Origin: CAVVDY01 sp963819645
Lineage (GTDB): Bacteria; Acidobacteriota; Terriglobia; Terriglobales; Acidobacteriaceae
DNA: 64,000 bases
Direction of reading: 5' to 3'
Assembly (NCBI GenBank): GCA_963819645.1
Contig: CAWFWZ010000003.1
Location: forward strand, 1-64,000
Part shown: positions 19,253 through 28,692 of the stretch, piece after piece
Layout of the letters: each line of letters starts with the position of its first letter
Position numbering within the stretch: the first letter of the stretch is position 1
Translations under genes and position numbers: made by a program
Notes under the pieces: generated by a model
What the model was told of the DNA's origin: nothing
Database searches by the model: none
Seen by the model: only the letters and a program-made list of their open reading frames with translations

Positions 19253-20032
19253 TCAGCTCGATCGGAATCGCGCCTGATCCCGTATCTTTCGGGCCACGGA
19301 TTCCAGGAACTCCTCGTCGGTCTGGCCGGGGTCGCGCACCAGCCCACTCTTCTGTTGCAGCCGATCGGAAATTCTGATTGCCGTGTTCATGCGCACGCCA
19401 GCATCGAGGTCCCAGCGCCGGTGCAAGAAAGTTTCGATAATTGCGAGGTCGTCGTCGGTTAAGGTGCTATACGACGCGGGCTGCTCGCTGGTAACTGGAC
19501 TTACCGCAGTCCACTCAAGCTGTGCGTGTGGCGATTTTTTGTCATAGACCACGATGGTTCCCGCTACGTAATCGCCCAGCCGCCGGTTTTGCGAGCTGAT
19601 CAGCATGGTGACGATTCCCACGGCGTAAAACATGAGGCCGTCGACAGCGCGCATTATGTTGCGACCAATGCCTTCAATCGCGGTGATCGGGCGGCCACTG
19701 TCCTTGAGTACGCGGATTCCTACGGCGCGCTTGCCGGGAGTTTGTCCGTGCCATAAAACTTCGAAAACGGCGAAGTATCCCCAATAAATGCAGAAAAGAA
19801 AGAATAGAGCCAGCGCCGGAGCCCAGCGATCGGGGATGCCGGGAATCTTTGCGCCCAGGCCTGCGACTCCAATCGCGAGAAGGACTACTAACACATACAA
19901 CACGACCTGAAGTAAAGTGTCGAGTGTAAGCGCAAGGAATCGGCTGCCGATTCCGGCCAGGGAGAATTGCAAGGCGATTTGCTCCGGAGTATCAACGCTT
20001 ACCTGGTCGCTGGGATACACCTTGATCTCCAA
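19253..20032 (-). CDS. RDD-family membrane protein
   Basis: RDD proteins are small membrane proteins, some with ion-exchange roles; the function here is unknown. The core is GSRFLALTLDTLLQVVLYVLVVL (the R and D of the RDD name), then LWHGQTPGKRAVGIRVLKD and a further membrane span (VDGLMFYAVGIVTMLIS), with a soluble C-terminal tail. The start is uncertain: TTG 20032 (LEIKVYPSD) or GTG 20020 (VYPSD) both fit, and the long frame up to 20203 has no family features. It is divergent from the SpoIIM-like gene, and their starts touch or overlap. In related genomes RDD proteins flank MoxR/DUF58 operons. Confidence 0.8.
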   Translation of the reverse strand: MEIKVYPSDQVSVDTPEQIALQFSLAGIGSRFLALTLDTLLQVVLYVLVVLLAIGVAGLGAKIPGIPDRWAPALALFFLFCIYWGYFAVFEVLWHGQTPGKRAVGIRVLKDSGRPITAIEGIGRNIMRAVDGLMFYAVGIVTMLISSQNRRLGDYVAGTIVVYDKKSPHAQLEWTAVSPVTSEQPASYSTLTDDDLAIIETFLHRRWDLDAGVRMNTAIRISDRLQQKSGLVRDPGQTDEEFLESVARKIRDQARFRSS

Positions 20033-21017
20033 TTCATGGCTTGAAAAACGTAGGTCGCACTGGACACGGCTGGAGACATTACTGGACCAGAGCCGCCGCG
20101 ACGGACTGAAATCGCTCGGTCGTGACGACCTGCGCGACCTCGGTCTCCTGTATCGGCAGGCAGCATCGGATTTGGCTGTTCTCCGGGCCGACAGCAGCGC
20201 CACACAGTTCGCGCAGTATGTAAATGAGCTGCTGTCACGCGCTCACAATATCATTTATTCCGGCCACCGCACGAGCTATACCCGGTCGGTGCTGCGATTT
20301 TTCGACGAGACGTACCCCGAGGTTTTCCGGCGCAACCTTCAGTACGTGGTAGTTGCTTTCATACTCTTCCTGGGAGGCGCAGTGATAGGCAGCCTCCTGA
20401 CACTTCAGGATCCTGACTTCCAGCTTAAAATTATCGGGCCGGAAATGGTCCAAACCATCGAGCGCGGCGAAATGTGGACGCACTCGGTGTTAGCGGTCAA
20501 GCCGCTGGCGTCCAGCGCCATCATGACCAACAATCTGAGCGTCGCATTCACCACCTTCGCCGGAGGTATCACCGCAGGCTTGGGCACCATTTATATGGTG
20601 GTGTTTAACGGCATCCTGATGGGCGTGATCGGCGCCGCGTGTAACCAGGCAGGCATGAGCCTTAAGCTGTGGAGCTTCGTCGCTCCACACGGTGTGTTGG
20701 AGTTGCCGGCAATCTTCATTTCTTCCGGTGCAGGACTGCGCCTGGCGGCCGGCTTGCTCTTCCCCGGTGTAATGCCGCGACGCGAATCGCTGGTCGTAGC
20801 CGGGCGCGAGGCTGTCCAACTTTTATTGGGATGCATCCCCATGCTCTTTGTCGCCGGAATCATCGAGGCGTTTGTATCGCCGACTGATCTGGCGCCCAAG
20901 CTCAAGTTCGTGCTCGCAGCTTCGCTGTTTACCTTGCTTTGCCTTTATCTCTCGGGATTTCTTAGTCGAGCCAGCGGCTCGCTCGCGAAAAAAGTCAAAG
21001 CCGGTTACGCTGCTTGA
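20022..21017 (+). CDS. SpoIIM-like (DUF95) membrane protein
   Basis: This family of stage II sporulation protein M homologues occurs widely in non-sporulating bacteria, usually with RDD and MoxR/DUF58 genes; the biochemical role is unknown. TTG 20022 gives MISNSWLEKRRSHW, which matches the usual N-terminus. LYRQAASDLAVLRAD and NELLSRAHNIIY are conserved helices. Five or so membrane spans follow, including the segment ending at residue 130, VAFTTFAGGITAGLGTIYMV, and APHGVLELPAIFISSGAGL. The last 23 bases overlap the DUF58 gene tail to tail. No ribosome-binding site is visible before the TTG. Confidence 0.8.
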   Translation: MISNSWLEKRRSHWTRLETLLDQSRRDGLKSLGRDDLRDLGLLYRQAASDLAVLRADSSATQFAQYVNELLSRAHNIIYSGHRTSYTRSVLRFFDETYPEVFRRNLQYVVVAFILFLGGAVIGSLLTLQDPDFQLKIIGPEMVQTIERGEMWTHSVLAVKPLASSAIMTNNLSVAFTTFAGGITAGLGTIYMVVFNGILMGVIGAACNQAGMSLKLWSFVAPHGVLELPAIFISSGAGLRLAAGLLFPGVMPRRESLVVAGREAVQLLLGCIPMLFVAGIIEAFVSPTDLAPKLKFVLAASLFTLLCLYLSGFLSRASGSLAKKVKAGYAA

Positions 21018-22374
21018 TCTCCAGGTAGGTATTGACCAGGGTTGTGGTGAGCGCGGCATAGTTCACGTCGAGGGCAAGCACACCCCGCTCATGCATTCGG
21101 GCCAGAAGCAGTTCGCGACGATGCATCATCTCCTGTGCCGCCGCTGCCTGGTACATGGCGTCGGCATCGCTGGGATAAAGAAGAGCTGTTCGCGAGAGGT
21201 CCCGTTGGCCGATGACCGCGAAGAGCACGAGATGCAGCGGAACCAGCAACATCGCCGCATCCACGACCTCGGGTGTCATGGAGGTTTCGGCAAGGTCGGT
21301 CAGCCAGATAATAAGGCTGCGACGCTTCTGCAGGGTCATCAAGGCGCTGACGGCGCGCACATGATCGGCCTCAGCGCTTTCTTCCCGCACATCGGTCAAC
21401 TGCTCCATAATCAGGCGCAGGTGTGTGCCGCCGCGACCCGGAAGTATGCGCTGCTGGATGTTGCGACCGTAGGCCAGTAATCCCACGCGGTCACCGCCGC
21501 CCAACGCAACCTCCGATAAGGTAAGCGCCGTGTTCACGGCTGAATCCAGTTTGCTGATTGAGCCCACGCGCGTGCGCATGAGGCGCCCGCAGTCCAGCAC
21601 TAACCAGATGGTCTGGCTTCGTTCTATCTGAAATGTCTTAGTGACCAGCTTGCCGCGCCGGGCACTGGCCGTCCAGCAAACATTGCGCAGTTCATCGCCA
21701 TCGCGATATTCGCGCAGGCTCTCGAAGTCGCGGCCGGCCCCGCGCATGCGGCTATAGCGCTTCTGCATCTCGATCTGCCGGCTGCGAACCATGTACATGG
21801 CGTGACTTTTCGCTTCGTCGAGATTTGGATAGACACGGACTGTCTGCGCCAGCGGCACCCGTGACCATCGCTGGGCCAGCCGCCACGCGCTTTCATAGCG
21901 GATATAAACCTGTTCGGGGTGAGCGTTGCCACGCCGCCCAGGAACAATGTTATAACTGCCGGAAACCCTCTCGCCCGGCTTGACGGCGAGGCGCAGCAAT
22001 GGGACTTCATCCCGAAGTTGCGGTGGAAGGTCGTCCATCACGTCGGCATAGATCCCGGTGCGGCCGCGATTCTCCAGTATCAATTCAACATGGCTCTCAA
22101 CCGCGAGTGCGACCGGCTGACTCCACTGGCGGGTGGCAAGGAGTTGCCCCGGCTGGGGAAGACGGACGAGGTCGTACAGCCAGCCGAGGAGAAGCAGAAC
22201 GTCCCAGGCAAGAATTCCCCATAGGAAGCGGCGGTCGAGGAAGCCGGGGGCCAGCCATACCAGGCCGCAAACCAGCAGCACGAAGAAGCGGCTGCCGAAT
22301 GCAACGCCGATCTTTCCTTTTCGCAACCCCGCGGCTTCGATGCGGGGCGGCGTTAATGTGGCCGCAAGATTCAC
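20995..22374 (-). CDS. DUF58 protein with VWA-like domain
   Basis: DUF58 proteins partner with MoxR ATPases and are thought to act in envelope or protein-complex maturation. The 459-residue protein has two N-terminal membrane helices, then the DUF58 block SLREYRDGDELRNVCWTASAR, and a von Willebrand A-like region with VLDCGRLMRTRVG (a degenerate MIDAS: D then no clear SxS). GTG 22374 overlaps the MoxR stop by GTGA, so the two genes are translationally coupled. Confidence 0.85.
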   Translation of the reverse strand: MNLAATLTPPRIEAAGLRKGKIGVAFGSRFFVLLVCGLVWLAPGFLDRRFLWGILAWDVLLLLGWLYDLVRLPQPGQLLATRQWSQPVALAVESHVELILENRGRTGIYADVMDDLPPQLRDEVPLLRLAVKPGERVSGSYNIVPGRRGNAHPEQVYIRYESAWRLAQRWSRVPLAQTVRVYPNLDEAKSHAMYMVRSRQIEMQKRYSRMRGAGRDFESLREYRDGDELRNVCWTASARRGKLVTKTFQIERSQTIWLVLDCGRLMRTRVGSISKLDSAVNTALTLSEVALGGGDRVGLLAYGRNIQQRILPGRGGTHLRLIMEQLTDVREESAEADHVRAVSALMTLQKRRSLIIWLTDLAETSMTPEVVDAAMLLVPLHLVLFAVIGQRDLSRTALLYPSDADAMYQAAAAQEMMHRRELLLARMHERGVLALDVNYAALTTTLVNTYLEIKQRNRL

Positions 22375-23321
22375 TTGGGAACCTCGACAACGCGCAGCAG
22401 ATCGCTAAGAACGTGATCGGAGGTGAGGCCTTCGAGTTCAGCCTCAGGTTTGAGCATGACGCGATGCCGCAGCACCGGGACCGCAACCGACTTCACATCG
22501 TCGGGAATAATGTAGTCGCGGCCGTCCATTGCTGCGGCAGCTTTGGCGGTCGCCATCAGGCTGATCGTGGCTCGAGGGCTGGCACCCAGCGACAACGCCG
22601 GCGAGGTTCGCGTCTGACGCGTGACTTCGACAATGTATGCGAAGAGGCTCGGCTCTATCCGTACTCCGGTGCGGACCTCCTCCTGCGCCCGCTTCAGCAG
22701 GCTCGGTTCGACGGTCTTGACCTCGACCCTGGCGAGATCAAACAAATCGACACCTCCTTGCAGCCTGGTGAGAAGCAGGATCTCGTCCTGTCGCGAAAGA
22801 TAATCGACTCGGACCTTCAGAAGAAACCGATCTAATTGCGCCTCAGGAAGCGGATAGGTGCCCTCGAATTCCACCGGGTTCTGGGTCGCGAATACTGTGA
22901 AAAACTCCGAAAGCGGATGCCGCGCCCCATCAAGCGTGACCTGGCGCTCTTCCATGCACTCCAGCAGAGCAGCCTGCGTCCGCGGCGGCATGCGATTGAC
23001 TTCGTCCACCAGCAGCACGTCTGTAAATACCGGACCCTTGTGAAGCTGGAATGAACTGCTCGCCATGTTCAAGACGTTGGTTCCCAGAATATCGGCGGGC
23101 ATAAGATCAGAGGTGCATTGCACACGCTGGAAATCAAGGCCGAGAACACGCGCCAGCGTCTTCGCCATCAGGGTCTTGGCGATTCCCGGAACGCCCTCGA
23201 GCAGCACATGGCCCTTGCAAAGGACTGCCAGCATGCACTGGTTGAGAGTTTCCTGCTGGCCGACCACCACTCCTCCCACCTGCTCCCGCACGTGGGTTAC
23301 GAATTCCCGGACAGCTTCCAT
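22371..23321 (-). CDS. MoxR-family AAA+ ATPase
   Basis: MoxR ATPases are chaperone-like AAA+ proteins. The 316-residue protein has Walker A GVPGIAKTLMAKT, Walker B LLVDEVNRMPPRTQ, sensor 1 VFATQNPVEFEGTYPLPEAQ and the C-terminal lid with SPRATISLMATAKAAAAMDGR. ATG 23321 lies inside the 3' end of the upstream DUF4350 gene once that gene's frameshift is corrected. The order 26271 to 20995 on the minus strand forms one operon of five genes. Confidence 0.92.
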   Translation of the reverse strand: MEAVREFVTHVREQVGGVVVGQQETLNQCMLAVLCKGHVLLEGVPGIAKTLMAKTLARVLGLDFQRVQCTSDLMPADILGTNVLNMASSSFQLHKGPVFTDVLLVDEVNRMPPRTQAALLECMEERQVTLDGARHPLSEFFTVFATQNPVEFEGTYPLPEAQLDRFLLKVRVDYLSRQDEILLLTRLQGGVDLFDLARVEVKTVEPSLLKRAQEEVRTGVRIEPSLFAYIVEVTRQTRTSPALSLGASPRATISLMATAKAAAAMDGRDYIIPDDVKSVAVPVLRHRVMLKPEAELEGLTSDHVLSDLLRVVEVPK

Positions 23322-24492
23322 TCGGTGTTCTCCTCATTGCCTGGGAACAGCTTGAACTGCACGGCGTATTGGTAAAGCTGGGCGATCAATTGCAATGCTT
23401 CCTTGCGTGAAAGATCGGTATAAAAGCGACTACTCTCGCAAGCTTCCAGCATGGGCAAGAAATTCTAGCCTCCGGGACGTTCCAGCGGTTGCGCACTGCA
23501 CGCGCCAACTCGGCCGGCGACGCATTCGCACGAAGGCCCAGCCGTCGCGTGAGCCAATATCGGAATCGGCCATAGTTAACATCAAGCGCAACATTGGCTG
23601 CCTTGGCATGCGCGTACAGACGCCCCAGAGCCTGAACAAATTCCAGTGGCGAAAGACGCGACACCGTAGCCGGGGGGCGCATAGGGCCGCTGCGCCGCGA
23701 GTACGTCAGCAGGATGGCTACAGCGAGAAACGCCAGTTGCGCCATCAGCCAGGGGATCTGCGGGTACGTGTTGCCCTTGGCGGTTCCGTGACGGTGCCCG
23801 TGAAAATACTCATCCCACAAAACCGGGCGGTCGCGATTTCCAATCATCGCCAGCAGAAAATCCAGATTCCCGGATTCACGCAGGTGGGCATTGGACAGCA
23901 AACTGGACGACGCCAGCCACACCACTTGCCCCTTTCCCACCGGGTACTGCATCACGACTGTATTGTCGTCGTCACCATAGAGCTCAATTCCTGTTCCGCC
24001 ACGCTCCCAGGCAGCGCCGGTCGCAAGCCGGATTTTCGGCGCTGACCGCGCCACCGCCGACGGGGTGAGGGCATCGTACTCCGCGGTTTGAAACTGCCGC
24101 TCATACGCAGGCCGTGGCCCATCGTTCTGGAAGAAGTAGGCCCCGAACGATCCCGAGATGAGCAGGGTTCCACCGCGCTCGACGAATTCGCGAACCGCCT
24201 GTTGCTCTTCGCTGGTGGGAGGGACATCGGGGTCGAGCATCAGCAGTATTGGATCCTGAATGCTGTCGATTTCATTTGGCGGCTGCTCCCAGCGCTCGGA
24301 GTGGTAGCCGGATTCGCGCAAGAGTAGATAGGCAGCCTTTGTACCTTCAGCGGCAGCCGAGTACGTGGTCGATATCTTCGCGCGATTGTCGGAGTTGGGC
24401 GACAACAGCAACCCTAAAACTATAACTACGACAAACAACGCCGCTACTATCGAAAGCAAGCGTCGGTCGGGACGGCTGATGTTCAGCGGCAT
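23297..24492 (-). CDS. DUF4350 membrane protein (one frameshift)
   Basis: This accessory protein is found in MoxR-DUF58-DUF4129 operons. An N-terminal membrane helix (LLSIVAALFVVVIVLGLLL) precedes a glutamine-amidotransferase-like soluble domain (TKAAYLLLRESGYHSERWEQ, GTLLISGSFGAYF) and a second helix (WLMAQLAFLAVAILLTYS). The frame as written ends at 23386. A shift near 23460 restores FLPMLEACESSRFYTDLSRKE and the family C-terminus ALQLIAQLYQYA, ending at TAA 23297, 25 bases inside moxR. It overlaps the DUF4129 gene by ten bases at its start. Confidence 0.78.
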
Positions 24493-25430
24493 CCCATGCG
24501 TCCTAGAATGGCGTCAATGGCGAGAAATTGGTTCATGCTTGCGGTTTCACTGCCGTACCATGCCCGTTCAAACTCTTGCGTCAGCTCAGAGAGCGAGTCG
24601 CGATGAACATCTTCGCGCGGCAGCAGACGCAAGTACTCACGCGGAGTGCGCGCCCGGTCAGGTCGCCACAGACCCTGGCCTTCCAGAAACGAGATGGCTG
24701 ACCAATAAGAAAAGTGGATGGCATCGCGCCATCGTCCCTGTTCCGCAGCCGCTTTGGCTTCTTTCTGCCAGTCGTGCCATGGTCTAGCAGAAACGGTGTC
24801 GGGGGCCCCCGAGAAGTGCGCGAACTCTGCACTCTTTAAGTAGCTCCGCACAGCCCACCATGCGAGCAAACCAAACGCCAGCACGGCAAACACCCATACC
24901 ATTATGCGACTGATTACCGGGAAGGCGGACGAGCCGAACATGCTTTCCAGCAGACGGAAGGCGAGCGCCTGCGCTTCGCGCTTCAGCCTCTCCCACCAGC
25001 TCTCATGTAAGGCGCTGTAAAACTCCTGGCGGGCAAGGACCTGGTCCAGACGCTGACGTTCAGCCTGCGTATCAATTGCACCTGAGTTCATAGACTTTGC
25101 ATCTGTCAGGAGCATCGCAACCAGGCGGCGAGCAGCGGCGAGCGATGTTATATCTTTGCTGTCGCGCTGGTGTTCCTGAAGAGACTTCTTCAGCTCAGCG
25201 GAAGAGACCAGGAAGGTCTGCGAATCCGCTCCCACGGTCCAGACGTCAGGCAGGCCAGACAGGATGGCGTCGATGTCCCCCGAACTGGGCTGCGGAGCAG
25301 TTAGCGCTGTTTGCAGATGCTCCAGCTCATTGATGTACTGCGTGAGCGAGAGTTGAGATTCCTGGGCTCGCGCGGTCACACAGACGAAAAGCGTCGCCAG
25401 AAAACAGCACAGCAGCCGCCGTCTCAGCAT
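24483..25430 (-). CDS. DUF4129 membrane protein
   Basis: A signal peptide or anchor (LLCCFLATLFVCVTARA) is followed by a Gln-rich extracytoplasmic helical domain, one membrane helix (VISRIMVWVFAVLAFGLLAWW) and the DUF4129 block EQGRWRDAIHFSYWSAISFLEG, then RARTPREYLRLLP. DUF4129 is also found fused to transglutaminase-like domains and travels with MoxR/DUF58. The start codon is one base away from the stop of the upstream gene. Confidence 0.83.
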   Translation of the reverse strand: MLRRRLLCCFLATLFVCVTARAQESQLSLTQYINELEHLQTALTAPQPSSGDIDAILSGLPDVWTVGADSQTFLVSSAELKKSLQEHQRDSKDITSLAAARRLVAMLLTDAKSMNSGAIDTQAERQRLDQVLARQEFYSALHESWWERLKREAQALAFRLLESMFGSSAFPVISRIMVWVFAVLAFGLLAWWAVRSYLKSAEFAHFSGAPDTVSARPWHDWQKEAKAAAEQGRWRDAIHFSYWSAISFLEGQGLWRPDRARTPREYLRLLPREDVHRDSLSELTQEFERAWYGSETASMNQFLAIDAILGRMGCR

Positions 25431-25431
25431 T

Positions 25432-26271
25432 TCAGGAAAGGGCCCCGGAAGCGGCTGCCTGCGCTTCTCCGGTTTGGGGGCTGCTCATCATTAACTGAAT
25501 GTCGAAGGCTTCCTTGCGCACCCGCTCGTCGTAGTACATCAGCGAGAACGCTATCGTCATCAATGGCGTCAGCAGTGCCTCGGTCACGAACGCCATACTA
25601 TTGCTGGCGATGGTGAAGGCCGGATTTGTCATCCGTTGCTGCGCGGACTGAATGCCTCCCCGGAACAACATCACCGCCAGGGGGACGTCCCACAACATTG
25701 TGAATAGGTAGGTCAAGAGCGCGAACAGCAGGACAATCAGAAAGACTCGACCGCGGTGTCCAGCCGTCAAGTCGCGGCTGCGGCGCAAGGCTTCAAATAA
25801 GTCTGCATCCTCCAACACCACGACCGGGATGGTGAGGGCCCACATCAAGAACAGTATGATTCCGGGCACGATCAGCAGAAGAAGTCCTATAAAAATACCG
25901 ATTCCCATGCCAATCATGGCCAGCGCGACACGCAGAATCTTGTCTTTTACCCGCGAATAGGTTTCGCCCACCGTGAGCGCCTGACCGAGATAAACCGACG
26001 ACACTGCTGTCACCGTCGCGGCCTGTGCGGCGGCAACTGACACCAGATAGCAAAGCACCGCTGCCAACGCACCGATGACCACGCCGACAGCAGCACTGAC
26101 ATGACCCTTCAGTGCCGAAATTTGTAGCACTCCGAAAATAATGCGAACAATAAAAAGTGGCAGATAGGCTACGGCCGCGATTCCTACAAAGAGTCCAAAA
26201 TTATTTCGATAAAGATGGAAAGTGCGGTCGAGTAGCTCTCCCAAGCTGAGAGGACGAAGGGCGATTGTCAT
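25432..26271 (-). CDS. polytopic membrane protein (glycerophosphodiester phosphodiesterase membrane-domain-like)
   Basis: This is a 279-residue protein with about six membrane spans. The N-terminus ALRPLSLGELLDRTFHLYRNN matches a family of membrane proteins that open MoxR/DUF4129 clusters in several phyla. A Gly/Ile-rich helix pair (ALAMIGMGIGIFIGLLLLIV) and LFEALRRSRDLTAGHRGRVF follow. It is the first gene of the operon; its function is unknown. Confidence 0.75.
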   Translation of the reverse strand: MTIALRPLSLGELLDRTFHLYRNNFGLFVGIAAVAYLPLFIVRIIFGVLQISALKGHVSAAVGVVIGALAAVLCYLVSVAAAQAATVTAVSSVYLGQALTVGETYSRVKDKILRVALAMIGMGIGIFIGLLLLIVPGIILFLMWALTIPVVVLEDADLFEALRRSRDLTAGHRGRVFLIVLLFALLTYLFTMLWDVPLAVMLFRGGIQSAQQRMTNPAFTIASNSMAFVTEALLTPLMTIAFSLMYYDERVRKEAFDIQLMMSSPQTGEAQAAASGALS

Positions 26272-26434
26272 TAGACAGGCCTCTTGTGAGCTATGTATGC
26301 GTGGCTGTCGCGCATATTAGCACAGGCGTGGCTTCCGAGGGCATACAACTTATTCGGCAGCAGGCGATTAGGCCACCAAGAACGACAGCAGAGCTATTTC
26401 TCTAACCTGGAGCATGTAACAGCCAGCTGTAGGT

Positions 26435-27409
26435 TCATTTTGGCGGGATAATAATCGTCACTGAATCGGGCTGTGTCCAGATTTCTTTGTCGTCCTTGAT
26501 CTCGACCCGATTCATCGTCACCTTCATAGTTTCGGCTGACACCTCGGCCAACAAGTAGTGGTAGTTCACGCCCGGGCCCTGGAACAGGTCACTCGGGTTG
26601 CGCTCAATGAGGTAGGGGTGCGCTCCTCCTCCGCCGGTGACGAAGTAAGTTACTCCGCCATGCTGGTGCCGCTCGTAGTTGTGGACGTGGCCAGCGAAGA
26701 CTATGAAGCGCGCACGCATATGCGCCTGCCGCTCTTCAAGGAGGCTGGCGAGGTCCTTCTCCATGGAACGCGCCGAGTGGCCTCCGCCGTTCTCCGAATC
26801 GGAGGAACTGGTGTAAGGGGGATGGTGAAGCACTACTAGAACGAAAGCCACATCACTCGGCAGGCTGTCGATCTGGCGTTTGAACCACTCGCCTTGAGCG
26901 CCCGTAGTCTCACCGAGGCTGCTGTCCAGCACTAGCATCAGGCAATTCGCAATGCGGGCTGAGTAATACCTGCTGCCGTTAAGCTCCGGAAACCGTTTGA
27001 AGTAGTTCGCCAGCGCAGTGGTTTGGTTGCCGTGCAAATCGTGGTTTCCGAGGGCAGGGTACACCGTCAGATTCTCGTCTCTCCAAGCCCGCGTTTCCGC
27101 GTCCCAAACGTCCCAGTCGGCGGAGTCATCGCCGCGGTAGACGATGTCGCCTCCGATGGAGATGAAGGAGGGCTTCTCCCTGGCAATCGCCCGCACGATC
27201 GCCTGCCGGATCGCGGTGTTCGCAACTTCCGTACTCGTGGAATGTGTGAATCGGGTATCGCCAAACGCAGCGAAGCGGAAAGGAACTGAGGCTTGCTGCC
27301 GGAGATCGACCGCGGAGCCCTGATTGCTGGCTTGGTGCGCTCGCGTGGCAACAAACGACGTGGCGATCAGCAGAATCGCCAGGAACGGCAAAAGCTTGCG
27401 CCACGTCAT
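26435..27409 (-). CDS. secreted calcineurin-like metallophosphoesterase
   Basis: This is a purple-acid-phosphatase-like dimetal hydrolase. ATG 27409 gives a signal peptide (LPFLAILLIATSFVATRA). All five metal-site blocks are seen: FGDTRFT, GGDIVYRGDD, GNHDLHGN, LVVLHHPPY and FAGHVHNYERH, then YFVTGGGGAHPY. The natural substrate is unknown; phosphomonoesters or phosphodiesters in the periplasm are likely. It lies 127 bases downstream of the DUF2252 gene on the same strand. Confidence 0.88.
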   Translation of the reverse strand: MTWRKLLPFLAILLIATSFVATRAHQASNQGSAVDLRQQASVPFRFAAFGDTRFTHSTSTEVANTAIRQAIVRAIAREKPSFISIGGDIVYRGDDSADWDVWDAETRAWRDENLTVYPALGNHDLHGNQTTALANYFKRFPELNGSRYYSARIANCLMLVLDSSLGETTGAQGEWFKRQIDSLPSDVAFVLVVLHHPPYTSSSDSENGGGHSARSMEKDLASLLEERQAHMRARFIVFAGHVHNYERHQHGGVTYFVTGGGGAHPYLIERNPSDLFQGPGVNYHYLLAEVSAETMKVTMNRVEIKDDKEIWTQPDSVTIIIPPK

Positions 27410-27535
27410 TCGCGATTCAGTCGGATTCGGATTGGTGCCCCACACGCGCTTCTGTTCCAGCGTACAAAGTCGCAGTGATGGTGTAAAGCTGAGGCTGATT
27501 GAGCCGCAGGCTCGATGGTAAGCACGCCGGCTGAA

Positions 27536-28603
27536 CTACTGATGCTCCATGGTGCTTCGCGCCAGCTTCAAATAAGCCTGCCCGATTGACTTGGTTGCTT
27601 CATGGAAGCGGTCAGGGTCCTTTTTGATAGTTCGCCGGTATTCCTCGGACTGCGGGTGGTTGCCATGTGCGAGCCCCAGAATGTTGGCGTCGTACACAGC
27701 GAGAGCCACCACAAATTCGCGCTCGTGCTTCTTCTGGCTGGAATATGGCACGTTAATCAAGGAAACCTCCTTGCCACGAATCCAGAACAGCTTGGAATCA
27801 AGGGTTATGAGGTTGTACTCTGCCCCGGTCAAACCCGGCCAAAACGCCTGACGAATTTCGGCGAGCCAGCGTTTGGCAGGAGGCTGCGTGCAGTAGCATG
27901 CGGTGCCAGGCTTACTGCGTTCTTTCAACTCGACAATCCGGCGCGGTCCGCCTTTTGGTTGCACGAGTACCCAGATTCGAAGCTGATCGATGCTCCCGCC
28001 CCTGCTTTCGATGCGCCTCGCGATTGCAATTACTTCCTGTGAAGAGAACAGTCTTCTTATGTCCGCCAGCTTGGGGTTCCCCCGCTCGACATAGGGTTCA
28101 ATCTCGCCTTTCTTCAACTTGAACCCCGCATCGGTAGACTTCTGCGCGGCGTACTTCGCGGCCATCTCGTCGTACTGGGACACGCTCATGGCCAGGCACT
28201 TCTGCACATGCTGCGGTGCCGCCGCTTTCTTTCCAGCGAGCCCTGCGAGGTACGCGTCCTGCAGCATGCGCCGCGTGGTCTCCGTGGTCAATGACTTCAC
28301 GGCGATGACATAGCGCAGGTAATCGAGCACGAAGGGTCCGTGTCCAGAGTCGTCGAAGTCAACGTTCACAAACCGCATCTCGCGGCGACCATCTATCGTC
28401 GTGACCGGAAGGGGAGCGAAGTTGCCCATGTGAGGATCGCCGGCAACCGCGCCCTCAAAGGGCAGGTACCGTCGCAGCGGCTTCAAGTCCGCGCTGTCTT
28501 TCATGTAGCGCCAGTAATCCGGCGCGTTGCTGCGGATCAGCTGCGACAGATTCCTGGAATCGGCAACCTGGTCGAATGCTGGTTGTGTAGCTGTGGCATT
28601 CAT
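27536..28603 (-). CDS. DUF2252 protein (kinase-like fold)
   Basis: The 355-residue protein shows DUF2252 landmarks: FEGAVAGDPHMGNFAPLP (catalytic-loop-like D-x-H-x-x-N) and VDFDDSGHGPFVLDYLRY (metal-binding D-x-D-like block). This family is distantly related to aminoglycoside phosphotransferase/choline kinase folds, but no substrate is known. It sits between the secreted phosphoesterase and an exported kinase-like protein, 89 bases after the latter. Confidence 0.85.
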   Translation of the reverse strand: MNATATQPAFDQVADSRNLSQLIRSNAPDYWRYMKDSADLKPLRRYLPFEGAVAGDPHMGNFAPLPVTTIDGRREMRFVNVDFDDSGHGPFVLDYLRYVIAVKSLTTETTRRMLQDAYLAGLAGKKAAAPQHVQKCLAMSVSQYDEMAAKYAAQKSTDAGFKLKKGEIEPYVERGNPKLADIRRLFSSQEVIAIARRIESRGGSIDQLRIWVLVQPKGGPRRIVELKERSKPGTACYCTQPPAKRWLAEIRQAFWPGLTGAEYNLITLDSKLFWIRGKEVSLINVPYSSQKKHEREFVVALAVYDANILGLAHGNHPQSEEYRRTIKKDPDRFHEATKSIGQAYLKLARSTMEHQ

Positions 28604-28692
28604 CTTTGACTCCAGTAATCCATCGCAGAGTACGAACTTTACAGAGGCACCGCGCCACGTGCGCAGTGCCGCCGGTCGGCCACAGCGAATAC

